From contig CAMDQH010000006.1 of assembly GCA_945905815.1 (NCBI GenBank), positions 1 through 64,000 of the forward strand: 64,000 bases of DNA, given 5' to 3'. The notes under the pieces were generated by a model, which searched no databases, was not told the origin of the DNA, and saw only the letters and a list, made by a program, of their open reading frames with translations. The DNA comes from Bacteriovorax stolpii (GTDB taxonomy: Bacteria > Bdellovibrionota > Bacteriovoracia > Bacteriovoracales > Bacteriovoracaceae). Of the stretch, positions 26,550 to 38,247 are shown piece after piece (position 1 is the stretch's first letter; each line of letters starts with the position of its first letter). Both the position numbers and the translations under genes were made by a program.

Positions 26550-29001
26550 TGGTCTCTTCATCTGGATCAATGATTTTCTCAATTGCGATAACTTTTTCAT
26601 CAGGCTTAACATTAATTAAACGAACACCTTGAGTGTTACGGCCCAGAAGTGAAATTCCAGAAATTTTCGTTCTGATCACTTGACCTTTATCCGTAATTAT
26701 CATGAGGTCGTCTTTATCCGTAACAGGAAGAATACACATGATCTCACCAGTTTTTTCAGTGAGTTTCATAGCAAGAATACCTTTACCACCACGTGACTGC
26801 TTACGATATTCTTCAGCAGATGAACGTTTACCGTATCCGCGAGAAGTGACTGTTAGTATTTCAGATTTATCGTCAATGACTTCCATTCCGATAACGACTT
26901 CGTCATCAGTGAGGCTCATTCCTTTTACACCCTGAGAAACACGACCTTGTGGACGACAATCATCTTCAAAGAATCTGATTGATTTACCACCAGAAGAAGC
27001 GAGGAGTACGTCTTTCTTACCATCAGTAATTCTAACAGAAAGAACAGAGTCCCCATCTACTATCTTGATGGCCTTTAATCCGTTTTGACGCATATTTTTA
27101 TATTCAGAGAGTTCAGATTTTTTCACTATTCCGTGCTTAGTAGCAAAAATCAAAAAGTGACCTTCAGCTTCTTTAGGAACAGTAATAATCTCTTGAACTT
27201 TTTCATCAGCAGGAACGTTAATAATGTTTACAACATTTCTTCCCTTGGCCGTTCTTAGACCTTCAGGAATCTGATAAACTTTGATCGAGAACACAGTTCC
27301 CTTATCAGTGAATATCATCAATGTATCGTGAGTATCGGCCGTGAAAATTGAAGTGTAGAAATCGTCATCTAGATCTGCGCCTTTAACACCTTTACCACCA
27401 CGTTTTTGTGAGCGGAAAGTGTCCATCGCCATACGCTTCAAGTAACCTTTCTGCGTAATTGTAACGATAACTTCTTCATTTTTAATCAGATCTTCCATCT
27501 GAATTTCATCGGCCTGAGCTATGATTTCAGTTCTACGCTCATCACCGTAGTTTTCGCGAATTTCTGTGAATTCACCCTGAATGATTGCCTTAATTTCTTC
27601 TTCAGAACCTAAGATGCTTTCTAAACGATGGATTTCTTTCATGATTAATTCGTAATCAGCAATAATCTTATCTCTTTCAAGACCAGTTAAACGCTGGAGA
27701 CGCATATCCAAGATCGCTTGAGCTTGAATAGTTGAAAGCGCATAAGCACTCATCAACTTTTCTTTTGCCTGAGCAGGACCTTCAGATTTCTTGATCATTT
27801 CAACAATTGCATCGATATTCTCAACGGCAACTTTTAGACCTTCTAAAATATGAGCGCGTTCTTTAGCTTTCTTTAATTCATAAGTTGTACGACGAATAAT
27901 AATTTCACGGCGGTGCTCAATAAAACACTCAAGCTGTTGCTTAAGGTCAAAAACTCTCGGCTGACCGTTATAAATCGAAAGGAAAATAATCCCGAACGAT
28001 ACTTGCATCTGAGTTTGTTTAAATAAACGATTCAGAATAACAGAACCTTGTTCACCGCGCTTAACATCAATAACAACACGAATACCTTCACGAGAAGATT
28101 CATCACGAATATCTGAAATACCTTCGATGGCTTTTTCAGTTACAAGTTCAGCGATTTTTTCAATCAAACGAGCTTTGTTAACTTGGTAAGGAAGCTCTGT
28201 AATAATAATTTTTTCACGGTCATTCTTGCCAACTTCAATGTCCGCTTTTGCACGAACTTGAATGACTCCTTTACCAGTGTGATAAGCCGACTGAATTCCA
28301 GCTGTACCTATAATCGATCCAGAAGTAGGGAAGTCAGGACCAGGAATTATTTTAATTAATTCATGAACTGTAATTAATGGGTTTGCAAGAACGGCCAACA
28401 ATGCATTCATTACTTCAGTTAAGTTATGAGGAGGAATATTGGTCGCCATACCTACAGCAATACCAGCAGATCCGTTAATTAAAAGATTTGGTATTTTAGT
28501 AGGAAGAACAGTTGGCTCTTGTAATGAACCGTCATAGTTGTCCTGCCAATCCACAGTTTCTTTATCAATATCACCCATCATATCATTGGTGAGTTTTTCC
28601 ATACGAACTTCGGTATATCGCATCGCCGCAGCGTTATCTCCGTCAATCGAACCGAAGTTCCCTTGACCGTCGATAATTGGGTATCTCATAGAAAAATCTT
28701 GAGCAAGTCGAACCATTGCTCCGTAAACAGCAGAGTCACCATGTGGGTGATACTTACCGATAACGTCACCAACAACACGTGCCGACTTTAAATATGGACG
28801 GTTGTGATAGTTGTTAAGCATGTGCATCGCAAACAACACACGTCTATGCACGGGTTTGAATCCGTCACGAACGTCCGGAAGTGCTCGGCCCACAATAACC
28901 GACATGGCATAATCCAAATAACAGCTCTTCATCTCATCTTGAATTAAAAGAGGAGTGATATTTCCGTGATTGTGATTAGCATTGTTGTTTTCATCGCTCA
29001 T
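26512..29001 (-). CDS. gyrA: DNA gyrase subunit A
   Basis: 829 residues. GyrA cuts and rejoins DNA during negative supercoiling. The catalytic tyrosine is Y129 in [10 protein letters not shown]. The C-terminal beta-pinwheel has a GyrA-box variant QKRGGKG and several blade repeats. The acidic tail ([10 protein letters not shown]) is typical. At the quinolone region [10 protein letters not shown] the serine is kept, but the position of E. coli Asp87 is Gly94. It starts 17 bp after gyrB, and its end overlaps the lipoprotein start. Confidence 0.98.
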   Translation of the reverse strand: MSDENNNANHNHGNITPLLIQDEMKSCYLDYAMSVIVGRALPDVRDGFKPVHRRVLFAMHMLNNYHNRPYLKSARVVGDVIGKYHPHGDSAVYGAMVRLAQDFSMRYPIIDGQGNFGSIDGDNAAAMRYTEVRMEKLTNDMMGDIDKETVDWQDNYDGSLQEPTVLPTKIPNLLINGSAGIAVGMATNIPPHNLTEVMNALLAVLANPLITVHELIKIIPGPDFPTSGSIIGTAGIQSAYHTGKGVIQVRAKADIEVGKNDREKIIITELPYQVNKARLIEKIAELVTEKAIEGISDIRDESSREGIRVVIDVKRGEQGSVILNRLFKQTQMQVSFGIIFLSIYNGQPRVFDLKQQLECFIEHRREIIIRRTTYELKKAKERAHILEGLKVAVENIDAIVEMIKKSEGPAQAKEKLMSAYALSTIQAQAILDMRLQRLTGLERDKIIADYELIMKEIHRLESILGSEEEIKAIIQGEFTEIRENYGDERRTEIIAQADEIQMEDLIKNEEVIVTITQKGYLKRMAMDTFRSQKRGGKGVKGADLDDDFYTSIFTADTHDTLMIFTDKGTVFSIKVYQIPEGLRTAKGRNVVNIINVPADEKVQEIITVPKEAEGHFLIFATKHGIVKKSELSEYKNMRQNGLKAIKIVDGDSVLSVRITDGKKDVLLASSGGKSIRFFEDDCRPQGRVSQGVKGMSLTDDEVVIGMEVIDDKSEILTVTSRGYGKRSSAEEYRKQSRGGKGILAMKLTEKTGEIMCILPVTDKDDLMIITDKGQVIRTKISGISLLGRNTQGVRLINVKPDEKVIAIEKIIDPDEETNEGEPSETPPVQ

Positions 29002-29018
29002 AAATCTGATCCTTCAAA

Positions 29019-31466
<2,448 letters not shown>

Positions 31467-31476
31467 TCAGAATCTC

Positions 31477-32577
31477 CTATTCGTGGTTAATGAGCGTTCC
31501 ATGTTCAATTAAAAACTTCTTTGAATTAGGTATTTTTTCTAACTCTTTCCCAAAATTCTCATTGGCAGTTGTAATCAATACTTGGAAGCTTTTAGTTTCC
31601 AAATATTGGATCAAATTTTTCCATCTCTGGCTATCCAATTCACCAGAAACGTCGTCAATAAGTACAATAGGATAAGAGGTAAATTTATACCTAAAAAGCT
31701 CAATATAGGCAAATATAAGGCTCAGAAAGGCCATTTTTTGCTGACCTAAAGAACAGAACTCAAACGCATTGAGTCCATCAAAGCTAAAAATGAAGTCATC
31801 GCGGTGTATCCCAACCTGAGTAATATGTGCTTTTATATCGTTTGGTTCCTGATGACGATAGAAGTCAAATACCTTTTTTTTATCCCAATGAACAAACATA
31901 CTATCTAGATCGAGTTGTAAGCGATGTTCTTCCGAAAATATGGCCTTAAATGTTGGAGTTATGTGCTGATTTAGTTCTTGTAAAAAGTCATAGCGTTTTT
32001 GGGTTAGAAAACTTGAATATTCTGCCACTTGCTCATCAATTGCCTGCAGTTGTGTAGAAGTATTTTTTCCTCCTATACCTAAAACTGAATTTCTAAATTT
32101 TATGGCCTTTTGAAAACGTCCAAGAACTTGCTTAAATTCCTTATTTATCAAAGATAAATGAGAGTCAAACCACTGGCGTCGAAAAGTAGAACTAGTATGA
32201 AATAAGTACGAATCAAAAGGATTAATAAAAACGGAAGTTGAAACTGTTTTTGATTTTTCAAAAGTATTATTCAAATAACGTTCTTCTAGTCCATCAGTCA
32301 TCCTCAGTGAGTAGGAGACTTGTTTATCATTACTTTCAAAAACTGACTGAAGAATCATCTCAGGACTGGCGCCTTCAATGTTAATCATTTGTGAATAACT
32401 CGTGTTTTTACGGAAAGATTTTTTATTAGTCAGTAGATAAATGGCTTCTAAAAGATTTGTTTTTCCATTTCCGTTTTGACCAAAGATACAATTTATTCCA
32501 GATGAAAAATCAAAAACGTCTTTATTAAGATTTCTAAAGTTTTGGACCTGTAATTTTTTAACCTTCCAACAATCCAT
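31477..32577 (-). CDS. recF: Recombination mediator RecF
   Basis: 366 residues. RecF is an SMC-like ATPase that helps load RecA at gaps. Walker A is GQNGNGKTN (~34), the signature region is CSLGQQKMAFLSLIFA and Walker B is YPIVLIDDVSGELD. It sits 6 bp after dnaN and 10 bp before gyrB, the common dnaN-recF-gyrB order. Confidence 0.96.
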   Translation of the reverse strand: MDCWKVKKLQVQNFRNLNKDVFDFSSGINCIFGQNGNGKTNLLEAIYLLTNKKSFRKNTSYSQMINIEGASPEMILQSVFESNDKQVSYSLRMTDGLEERYLNNTFEKSKTVSTSVFINPFDSYLFHTSSTFRRQWFDSHLSLINKEFKQVLGRFQKAIKFRNSVLGIGGKNTSTQLQAIDEQVAEYSSFLTQKRYDFLQELNQHITPTFKAIFSEEHRLQLDLDSMFVHWDKKKVFDFYRHQEPNDIKAHITQVGIHRDDFIFSFDGLNAFEFCSLGQQKMAFLSLIFAYIELFRYKFTSYPIVLIDDVSGELDSQRWKNLIQYLETKSFQVLITTANENFGKELEKIPNSKKFLIEHGTLINHE

Positions 32578-32583
32578 CCACTA

Positions 32584-33696
32584 TTAGAGTTTAAGTGGCA
32601 TAATAATGCCCAAAAACTCTGGTAGATCATCTGCCTTAATAACCACTGGGCTCAATTCATTGTTAAACTCAAAAGTCACATCTGTTTCATTTAAAACTGA
32701 AAGACTCTCTATTAAATATTTTGCATTAAAGCCAATTTCTGTTGCTTTACCTTCATAGACAATAGGAAGTGTTTCATTTGCCTGACCTAGCGCTGGATGA
32801 TTTGTAGAGATAGTAAGCAGTCCAGGGGCGATATTTAACTTAATACCATTGGTCTTCTCGTTTGAGAGGATCTTCACCCGTTTAACTGCATTTAATATTG
32901 CATTACGATCAATATGGAAGCGGTTAGTGGTCTTAGATGGAATTACAGTTTGATATTTAGGGTATTCACGGGCAATCAGACGAATTGATAAATAGTACTC
33001 ATTTCGTGCATTCACAAACATAAATGAATCGTCTAATGAGATTGAAACATCATCTTCTGGATAAGTATCAGCGATTTTTTTAAGTTCATTTATTCCTTTT
33101 CTAGGAATAATGACTCCATCTACTAAAAACTTATTATCTCCGATAAATTCATGAGTATCTAAAAGAGCAAGTCTGTGTCCATCAATAGCAACAGATCTTA
33201 ATTTCGAATCATTTAACTGAAAATAGATACCATTAAGGTACAATCTTGTTTCGTCTGAAGAAATTGCATGTTGAGTTTTATTAATTATATGTGAAATTTG
33301 TTTCGTTTTTAAACGGAATTCTGAGCTTTGGTTTTGAAAATTTAACTGAGGGAACTCATCTGCGCTCGTAATTAGAAGAGAGTAGTTAATGCTTTTACAA
33401 TTTAAATTTAAAAGATTGTTGTTATCTACATTTAAAAACAATTCTTCATTCGGTAGTTCTCTTAAGATATCAGAAATATTCTTGCTGTTTATACAGAAGC
33501 TTCCTTCTTTTTCTATTTTAGCTTTTAAAATAATTTTTGCAGAAACTTCTAAATCAGTCGCAATCAATTCTAAATTTTGACCTTGTGATCTGATTAGACA
33601 GTTCGTAAGTATTGGTCGTGAGTTTTTCTTATCAACAACTGATAGAACTTTATTGATTGCATCACGTAGAACATTCGTCTGTATCGACAGTTTCAT
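32584..33696 (-). CDS. dnaN: DNA polymerase III sliding clamp (beta subunit)
   Basis: 370 residues with three repeated clamp domains. The N-terminus (NVLRDAINKVLSVVDKKNSRPILTNCL) and the C-terminus (PVVIKADDLPEFLGIIMPLKL, ending in the usual M-P-x-[RK]-L) are typical. It tethers polymerase to DNA. It follows the dnaA-dnaN spacer that carries the DnaA boxes and is coupled to recF. Confidence 0.97.
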   Translation of the reverse strand: MKLSIQTNVLRDAINKVLSVVDKKNSRPILTNCLIRSQGQNLELIATDLEVSAKIILKAKIEKEGSFCINSKNISDILRELPNEELFLNVDNNNLLNLNCKSINYSLLITSADEFPQLNFQNQSSEFRLKTKQISHIINKTQHAISSDETRLYLNGIYFQLNDSKLRSVAIDGHRLALLDTHEFIGDNKFLVDGVIIPRKGINELKKIADTYPEDDVSISLDDSFMFVNARNEYYLSIRLIAREYPKYQTVIPSKTTNRFHIDRNAILNAVKRVKILSNEKTNGIKLNIAPGLLTISTNHPALGQANETLPIVYEGKATEIGFNAKYLIESLSVLNETDVTFEFNNELSPVVIKADDLPEFLGIIMPLKL

Positions 33697-33827
33697 TTTT
33701 AATCCTTAGAAGCGGTCTCAATGTTTTAACTTCTAGAGTTCGTTTTATCAAGTCTCGGGATTGTTCCCCATTTCTCTTCTCTCTTATTATATTCTTTATA
33801 TTTCTTAATACTAATAAGCGCGGACAG

Positions 33828-33836
33828 TGTGGATCA
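33828..33836 (-). promoter_or_regulatory. DnaA box, one mismatch
   Basis: Minus strand TGATCCACA, one base from TTATCCACA. Confidence 0.45.
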
Positions 33837-33960
33837 TATTTTGAGGATGTAATAATTAAGGGTGTTTAGGGTTCTTTTTTCCTTATTTCATCCACTCACT
33901 CATAACTTTGTCATAATTTTACGTTCGTATATCTTATGTAATTTTAGGCTATCTTCTTTG

Positions 33961-33969
33961 TTATCCACA
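33961..33969 (+). promoter_or_regulatory. DnaA box, perfect
   Basis: TTATCCACA on the plus strand, the strong consensus box. Confidence 0.75.
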
Positions 33970-34066
33970 TTAAAAATAAATTCTTTTTGGACGGTGCTTT
34001 GAGTCAGCAATCTTTTTAAGAATAACCCAGCTTGTTATTCTTTTTTAACCCACATTTTCTCAACAT

Positions 34067-34075
34067 TGTTGATAA
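34067..34075 (-). promoter_or_regulatory. DnaA box, close match
   Basis: Minus strand TTATCAACA, one base from TTATCCACA. A weaker AAATCCACA lies 7 bp further at 34082-34090 on the same strand. Confidence 0.55.
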
Positions 34076-34226
34076 CTCGGATGTGGATTTGATCTTTTCA
34101 ACATTGTGTTGTGTTAATTTGTTCATTTACTTCAAATTTATTTACTTATTATAACTAGTCACCAGTACCAGAAATTCTGATATTGGTGGCAGTCTTAAAA
34201 AATGTGAAAAATTAGTGAAATAGTAT

Positions 34227-35831
34227 TTAGAACTGTTTTTCGATATCTAAAACATGCTGTGCAAGAAGTGAATCTGCTTTTATACGGTCACGAACAGTAT
34301 TGATTGCATGAAGTACTGTCGAGTGGTCGCGCCCACCGAAGTATTGCCCATTCTCTTTTAAAGTAGGCTTTATGAGTTTATTAATAAGATACATAGACAC
34401 CTGACGTGGCAGTGCTACTTCCTTGGTCTTTGCCTTACCTCGAAGATCACCAAGAGGTATTTTGAAGTGATTACAAACTGTTTTTGTAATTGTCTCAATA
34501 GTTATGAGTTTTTGGTTCTCTAGCTCTTCGTTTAAATTTAGATGCTCTTTTGCTACTTCAAGGTCGATATCTATTTTAAGTATTGATGTCACTGCACCAA
34601 GTTTTATTAAACAACCCTCTAATTCACGGATATTACTTTTCACGCATTTAGCAATCAGATTAACAACATCATCACTGAGGTAGATGTCTTTTTCCACTGC
34701 TTTTTTCTTAAGAATAGCGATACGAGTTTCAAGGTCTGGTTGTTGTACTTCAACTGGTAAAGCAGAAGAAAGCCTAGTTCTTATCCTGTCTTCAATTCCA
34801 TCAATTTCTTTAGGTGGTTTATCAGAGGTAAAAACTAATTGTTTTCCTCTTTCTATGAGCTCATTAAAAATATGAAAAAATTGGTCTTGTGTTCCAGTTC
34901 GATTTTTTAACTCATGTATATCGTCAATAATTAAGAGATCAGTCTTTTCCACATACTTTTGTCTAAATTCTGGAAATTTTTGACTCTGCATGGCCTGGAT
35001 CATCTCATTCATGAACTTATTTGCTGAAGTTATTGAAATGCGCATGGTCGGATTGGTGTTTTGAACACAATTAGCAATTGCATGGATTAAATGAGTTTTT
35101 CCGAGCCCAGAATTTCCGTAAACGTACAGAGCTGGATATGTTTTGCCTGGGTCTTTAGCAACTGCCATAGCAAGAGCATGAGCTATATTGTTAGAAGGAC
35201 CTATTATAAAATTTGCAAAGGTTTTGTGAATATCTAGTTGAGAAGAAGAGGGCGAAGACATGTGCTCTATAACTCGTGAATCAACCGCTTTTAATAAATC
35301 ATCTTTCGTATGGGCGAGATCTTGAATGATGAATGTATTATTTTTTGGTAATTCCGTTTTTTTCTCAGTTTTTAAACTATTTAATATGTTTTCTTCATTA
35401 GAACTCATGGATCTAGTGGTTCCAAGGACTTGAACGTTTAACTGATACTCTTTTCCAAGAATTTCTATCAAGGCCTGTTTGATTGTCTCAATATAGTGAG
35501 TTTCAATCATTTTCTTGATGAAGCTTGTGGTTACTACGAATTCTACAACGTCTTGGTTTACGGCCGAGACGGTAAATGTATTTAAAAAGTAGGCATGGAA
35601 CTTATTCGGGTTAATAAGAGTCTTTATATGCTCCAGCAGCGCTTCGGTGATTGTTTTTAGCTCTTCAAATAGAAACTCTGGTTCAAGCTTAGGCTGTGCG
35701 GATGCCAGCGCTTTTATGGTTTGTCCTATTACAACCGGAGAAACCGGTACTTCAGTCTTTCTTATAACTGGCTGCACGTCGTTAAGGCTGCCTAGCTTCA
35801 AAAAATGATCAAAAGGGAACTTTTGTGTCAT
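34227..35831 (-). CDS. dnaA: Chromosomal replication initiator DnaA
   Basis: 534 residues, longer than the usual ~450-470. The AAA+ domain has Walker A GNSGLGKT (~238) and Walker B LLIIDDIHEL. Domain IV ends with the box-binding signature GGRDHSTVLHAINTV. Domain I-like sequence (LFEELKTITEALLEHIKTLINPNKFHAYF) begins only near residue 57, so about 55 extra residues precede it. The start ATG is the only sensible one near the divergent rpmH. It initiates replication at the adjacent spacer. Confidence 0.97.
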   Translation of the reverse strand: MTQKFPFDHFLKLGSLNDVQPVIRKTEVPVSPVVIGQTIKALASAQPKLEPEFLFEELKTITEALLEHIKTLINPNKFHAYFLNTFTVSAVNQDVVEFVVTTSFIKKMIETHYIETIKQALIEILGKEYQLNVQVLGTTRSMSSNEENILNSLKTEKKTELPKNNTFIIQDLAHTKDDLLKAVDSRVIEHMSSPSSSQLDIHKTFANFIIGPSNNIAHALAMAVAKDPGKTYPALYVYGNSGLGKTHLIHAIANCVQNTNPTMRISITSANKFMNEMIQAMQSQKFPEFRQKYVEKTDLLIIDDIHELKNRTGTQDQFFHIFNELIERGKQLVFTSDKPPKEIDGIEDRIRTRLSSALPVEVQQPDLETRIAILKKKAVEKDIYLSDDVVNLIAKCVKSNIRELEGCLIKLGAVTSILKIDIDLEVAKEHLNLNEELENQKLITIETITKTVCNHFKIPLGDLRGKAKTKEVALPRQVSMYLINKLIKPTLKENGQYFGGRDHSTVLHAINTVRDRIKADSLLAQHVLDIEKQF

Positions 35832-35954
35832 TGGCCCTACAAATTTGGTTGAGTACTATTAAAAAAGTTTTAATGAAGTAACACTCTCAAAAATGAAATT
35901 CAATCTTTGGCCTCTTACAAGAACTTACTCTGACGCCTTGTTTTATAAAAATTA

Positions 35955-35983
35955 TTGACTCCATTACACTTTTACCGTAGATA
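35955..35983 (+). promoter_or_regulatory. Sigma70-type promoter of rpmH
   Basis: TTGACT and TAGATA separated by 17 bp, 45 bp before the rpmH start codon. Best promoter-like sequence in the divergent dnaA-rpmH spacer. Confidence 0.6.
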
Positions 35984-36027
35984 ATTATTTCCCAAATCAA
36001 GCAAAGTACCTTTTCGAGGAAGAACAT

Positions 36028-36186
36028 ATGAGTATGCAAAAAAGAACGTGGCAACCTAAGAAAACCAAGAGACTTCGTGATCATGGCTTTCTCAAAAGAA
36101 TGTCATCTGTTGGTGGTAAGAAAGTAATCGCTCGTCGTCGTGCTAAAGGACGTAAGAGTCTTACTGTTTCTACTGGTATTAAGTAA
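36028..36186 (+). CDS. rpmH: Ribosomal protein L34
   Basis: A 52-residue gene too short for the ORF track. The product is very basic and carries the L34 core: [17 protein letters not shown], then a variable centre and [11 protein letters not shown]34 sits in the large ribosomal subunit and the gene marks the origin region in most bacteria. GAGGA lies 10 nt upstream of the ATG. It is divergent from dnaA and followed by rnpA after 10 bp. Confidence 0.96.
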   Translation: MSMQKRTWQPKKTKRLRDHGFLKRMSSVGGKKVIARRRAKGRKSLTVSTGIK

Positions 36187-36196
36187 GAAGTAAGAG

Positions 36197-36556
36197 ATGA
36201 CTGGCCCTGCTACTTTTGGCTTACCTAAATCTCTTAAACTGACCCAAAAAAAAGATTTTGAATACCTCCGTGAGCAAAGTCAAAGAGGTTTTGCTCACCC
36301 GTTGGTTTGTTTCCACAAGCCTTCACATAACAATGGTGTTTGCGCCCGGTTTGCCCTCAGTGTTTCCCGGAAAATCGGCAAATCCCATGACCGTAATCGC
36401 TTAAAACGTTTATTAAAAGAAGCCTTCCGTCTGCATCCTCACATCCGTAACAAGCCATTGGACATGTTGTTTGTGATTATTAAGAAACCTGACAGTGAAG
36501 AACAGCTGCTGACGGCTTTTAATAAGGTCGTAAATTATATTTGCGGCGCGAAATGA
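36197..36556 (+). CDS. rnpA: Ribonuclease P protein component
   Basis: 119 residues, basic. RnpA helps the RNase P RNA cut the 5' leader of pre-tRNAs. The RNR motif is [28 protein letters not shown]. The N-terminal [16 protein letters not shown] is typical. It overlaps the next gene by 4 bp (ATGA) and lies between rpmH and yidD as in most bacteria. Confidence 0.95.
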   Translation: MTGPATFGLPKSLKLTQKKDFEYLREQSQRGFAHPLVCFHKPSHNNGVCARFALSVSRKIGKSHDRNRLKRLLKEAFRLHPHIRNKPLDMLFVIIKKPDSEEQLLTAFNKVVNYICGAK

Positions 36557-36762
36557 ACCGGCTTGCGGGTATTTTAATTAGATTTTATAAATTTTTTATT
36601 TCTCCCTTACTAGGTCCCAACTGTCGCTTTTATCCATCATGCTCTCAATATTCACTCGAATGCTTTAGAAAGTTTTCTTTCCTTAAAGCTTTATGGTATT
36701 CATCCAAGCGAATTTGCAAATGTCATCCGTATCATCCGGGAGGGGTAGATCCTGTACCCTAA
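36553..36762 (+). CDS. yidD: Membrane protein insertion efficiency factor YidD
   Basis: 69 residues. Signature [21 protein letters not shown] and a later [15 protein letters not shown], both diagnostic for the family, which aids YidC-dependent insertion. The track begins at an upstream TTG; ATG at 36553 overlaps the rnpA stop as ATGA and fits coupled translation. It is 24 bp before yidC. Confidence 0.93.
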   Translation: MNRLAGILIRFYKFFISPLLGPNCRFYPSCSQYSLECFRKFSFLKALWYSSKRICKCHPYHPGGVDPVP

Positions 36763-36786
36763 TCCTATGTCTTTATTGGAGAAAAA

Positions 36787-38247
36787 ATGGGTTCTGAACA
36801 AAAAAATGCCTTTCTAGCGATTTCTTTATCTGCTTTAATTTTATTTGGTTGGCAGTTCTATTTTGCCCCAAAAAAGCCGGCGAACGCCCCTACAGAGGCG
36901 CCCGTTTCAACCCCGATCCAAGTGGCTGGTAAAACGGACTCTACTTCCGTAGGTGGTCCTATAGAACCAAATGCAGCAGTTGCTTCTACTTTCTCACTCA
37001 ATAGAGGCGAAGTTTCTGTTTCTTTTGACAACAATTTAGCCATGAATGACTTCAAAAATCCTCAGGCAGCTTTCGAGTTTAAAGATACTGTTGGTGCAGC
37101 GAAACCATTAAAAATTGATTTTGATTTTGGTCAAGGTTTTCAATCGGTCAATCTTGTTCAATCCGGCGAGAATAAGTTCTATGATGCTGCTCTTGATCTA
37201 ACTGTTACGACAGGATTGGATGAAAAAGGTGTTGCAGCTTTTAATGTAACATCTTCTAAGGTTTTCCGTTCACGCATTCAATTTGCTAGCGAAACAAAGA
37301 AACTTGAGAACGGACAGCAACGTTTTTTTGATATCTACACTGATACCTTAACTCATTTAACTATTAATGATGAAGAGTCTAAAGATCAGGCCATAAAATG
37401 GGCCGGTATTGATTTTAACTACCATATGTTTGGACTTTATTTTGATAAACCTACAGACCTAATATACCAAAATACGACTAATTCTATTCTTTCTATTCAC
37501 TCAAATAAGTCTGAGAACGCGTTTAGTTTTAATGTTGTTTATGTCAAAAAAGACTACGATTACCTCGCCAGCCTAGGTCACAACCTTCAAAATGCTGTGG
37601 ATTTTGGAATCTGGGGTTTCTTTGCAGTATGGATCTTAAAAGGTCTTCAATATTTCTACACTTGGGTGCCTAACTACGGTATATCGATTATTCTTCTTAC
37701 GTTTCTTATTAGAATGATTACTTTTCCTCTTCAGTACAAATCAATTGTATCGATGAAGAAACTTCAATTGGTTCAACCAGAATTAACAAAAATCCGTGAA
37801 AAGTTTAAAGATGATCCACAAAGAATGCAGAAAGAAAGCATGGAGCTTTTTAAAAAATCTGGCGCCAATCCCATTGGAGGATGTCTTCCACTTGTACTTC
37901 AGATGCCGGTCTTTTTTGCCTTCTATAAAGTCTTGAATAACTCAGTTGAATTAGTGGGCGCTCCTTTTTATATGTGGATTCACGATCTTTCTAATAAAGA
38001 TCCATATTTTGTTCTTCCTGTACTTATGACAGGGGCCATGTTTCTTCAGCAAAAAATGACTCCGAATACAATTTCGGATCCAGTCCAGAAAAAAGTCATG
38101 ATGTTTATGCCGCTTATTTTTGGATTTATTATGAAGGATCTTCCATCTGGATTGAGCTTGTATATTTTTGTCTCAACCCTTCTTGGTATTCTTCAACAGG
38201 TTTTTGTTTTCAACGCTAAGAAGAGCCCAGATCCTGTTGTTGTATGA
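36787..38247 (+). CDS. yidC: Membrane protein insertase YidC
   Basis: 486 residues. The N-terminal helix (AISLSALILFGWQFYFAPK) anchors a reduced periplasmic domain. The conserved insertase core begins near 300 (NYGISIILLTFLIRMITFPLQYKSIVSMKKLQ) and includes the cytosolic coiled hairpin, GGCLPLVLQMPVFFAFYKVL and the last helices. The translocating arginine is in FLIRMITFP. It overlaps mnmE by 4 bp. Confidence 0.97.
   Translation: MGSEQKNAFLAISLSALILFGWQFYFAPKKPANAPTEAPVSTPIQVAGKTDSTSVGGPIEPNAAVASTFSLNRGEVSVSFDNNLAMNDFKNPQAAFEFKDTVGAAKPLKIDFDFGQGFQSVNLVQSGENKFYDAALDLTVTTGLDEKGVAAFNVTSSKVFRSRIQFASETKKLENGQQRFFDIYTDTLTHLTINDEESKDQAIKWAGIDFNYHMFGLYFDKPTDLIYQNTTNSILSIHSNKSENAFSFNVVYVKKDYDYLASLGHNLQNAVDFGIWGFFAVWILKGLQYFYTWVPNYGISIILLTFLIRMITFPLQYKSIVSMKKLQLVQPELTKIREKFKDDPQRMQKESMELFKKSGANPIGGCLPLVLQMPVFFAFYKVLNNSVELVGAPFYMWIHDLSNKDPYFVLPVLMTGAMFLQQKMTPNTISDPVQKKVMMFMPLIFGFIMKDLPSGLSLYIFVSTLLGILQQVFVFNAKKSPDPVVV

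Larger units (their letters stand above)
33697..34226. other. Candidate oriC: dnaN-dnaA spacer
   Basis: 530 bp with no gene between dnaA and dnaN. It carries one perfect DnaA box, a second close one and weaker matches, plus AT-rich stretches (for example 34123-34160) that could serve as the unwinding element. The opposite side of dnaA (dnaA-rpmH, 196 bp) has no box, so this spacer is the better origin candidate. The dnaN promoter must also be here, but I could not place it. GC-skew was not computed. Confidence 0.7.

Noticed and set aside
35832-36027. dnaA-rpmH spacer as the replication origin
   Set aside because: No DnaA box is found there, whereas the dnaA-dnaN spacer has several.
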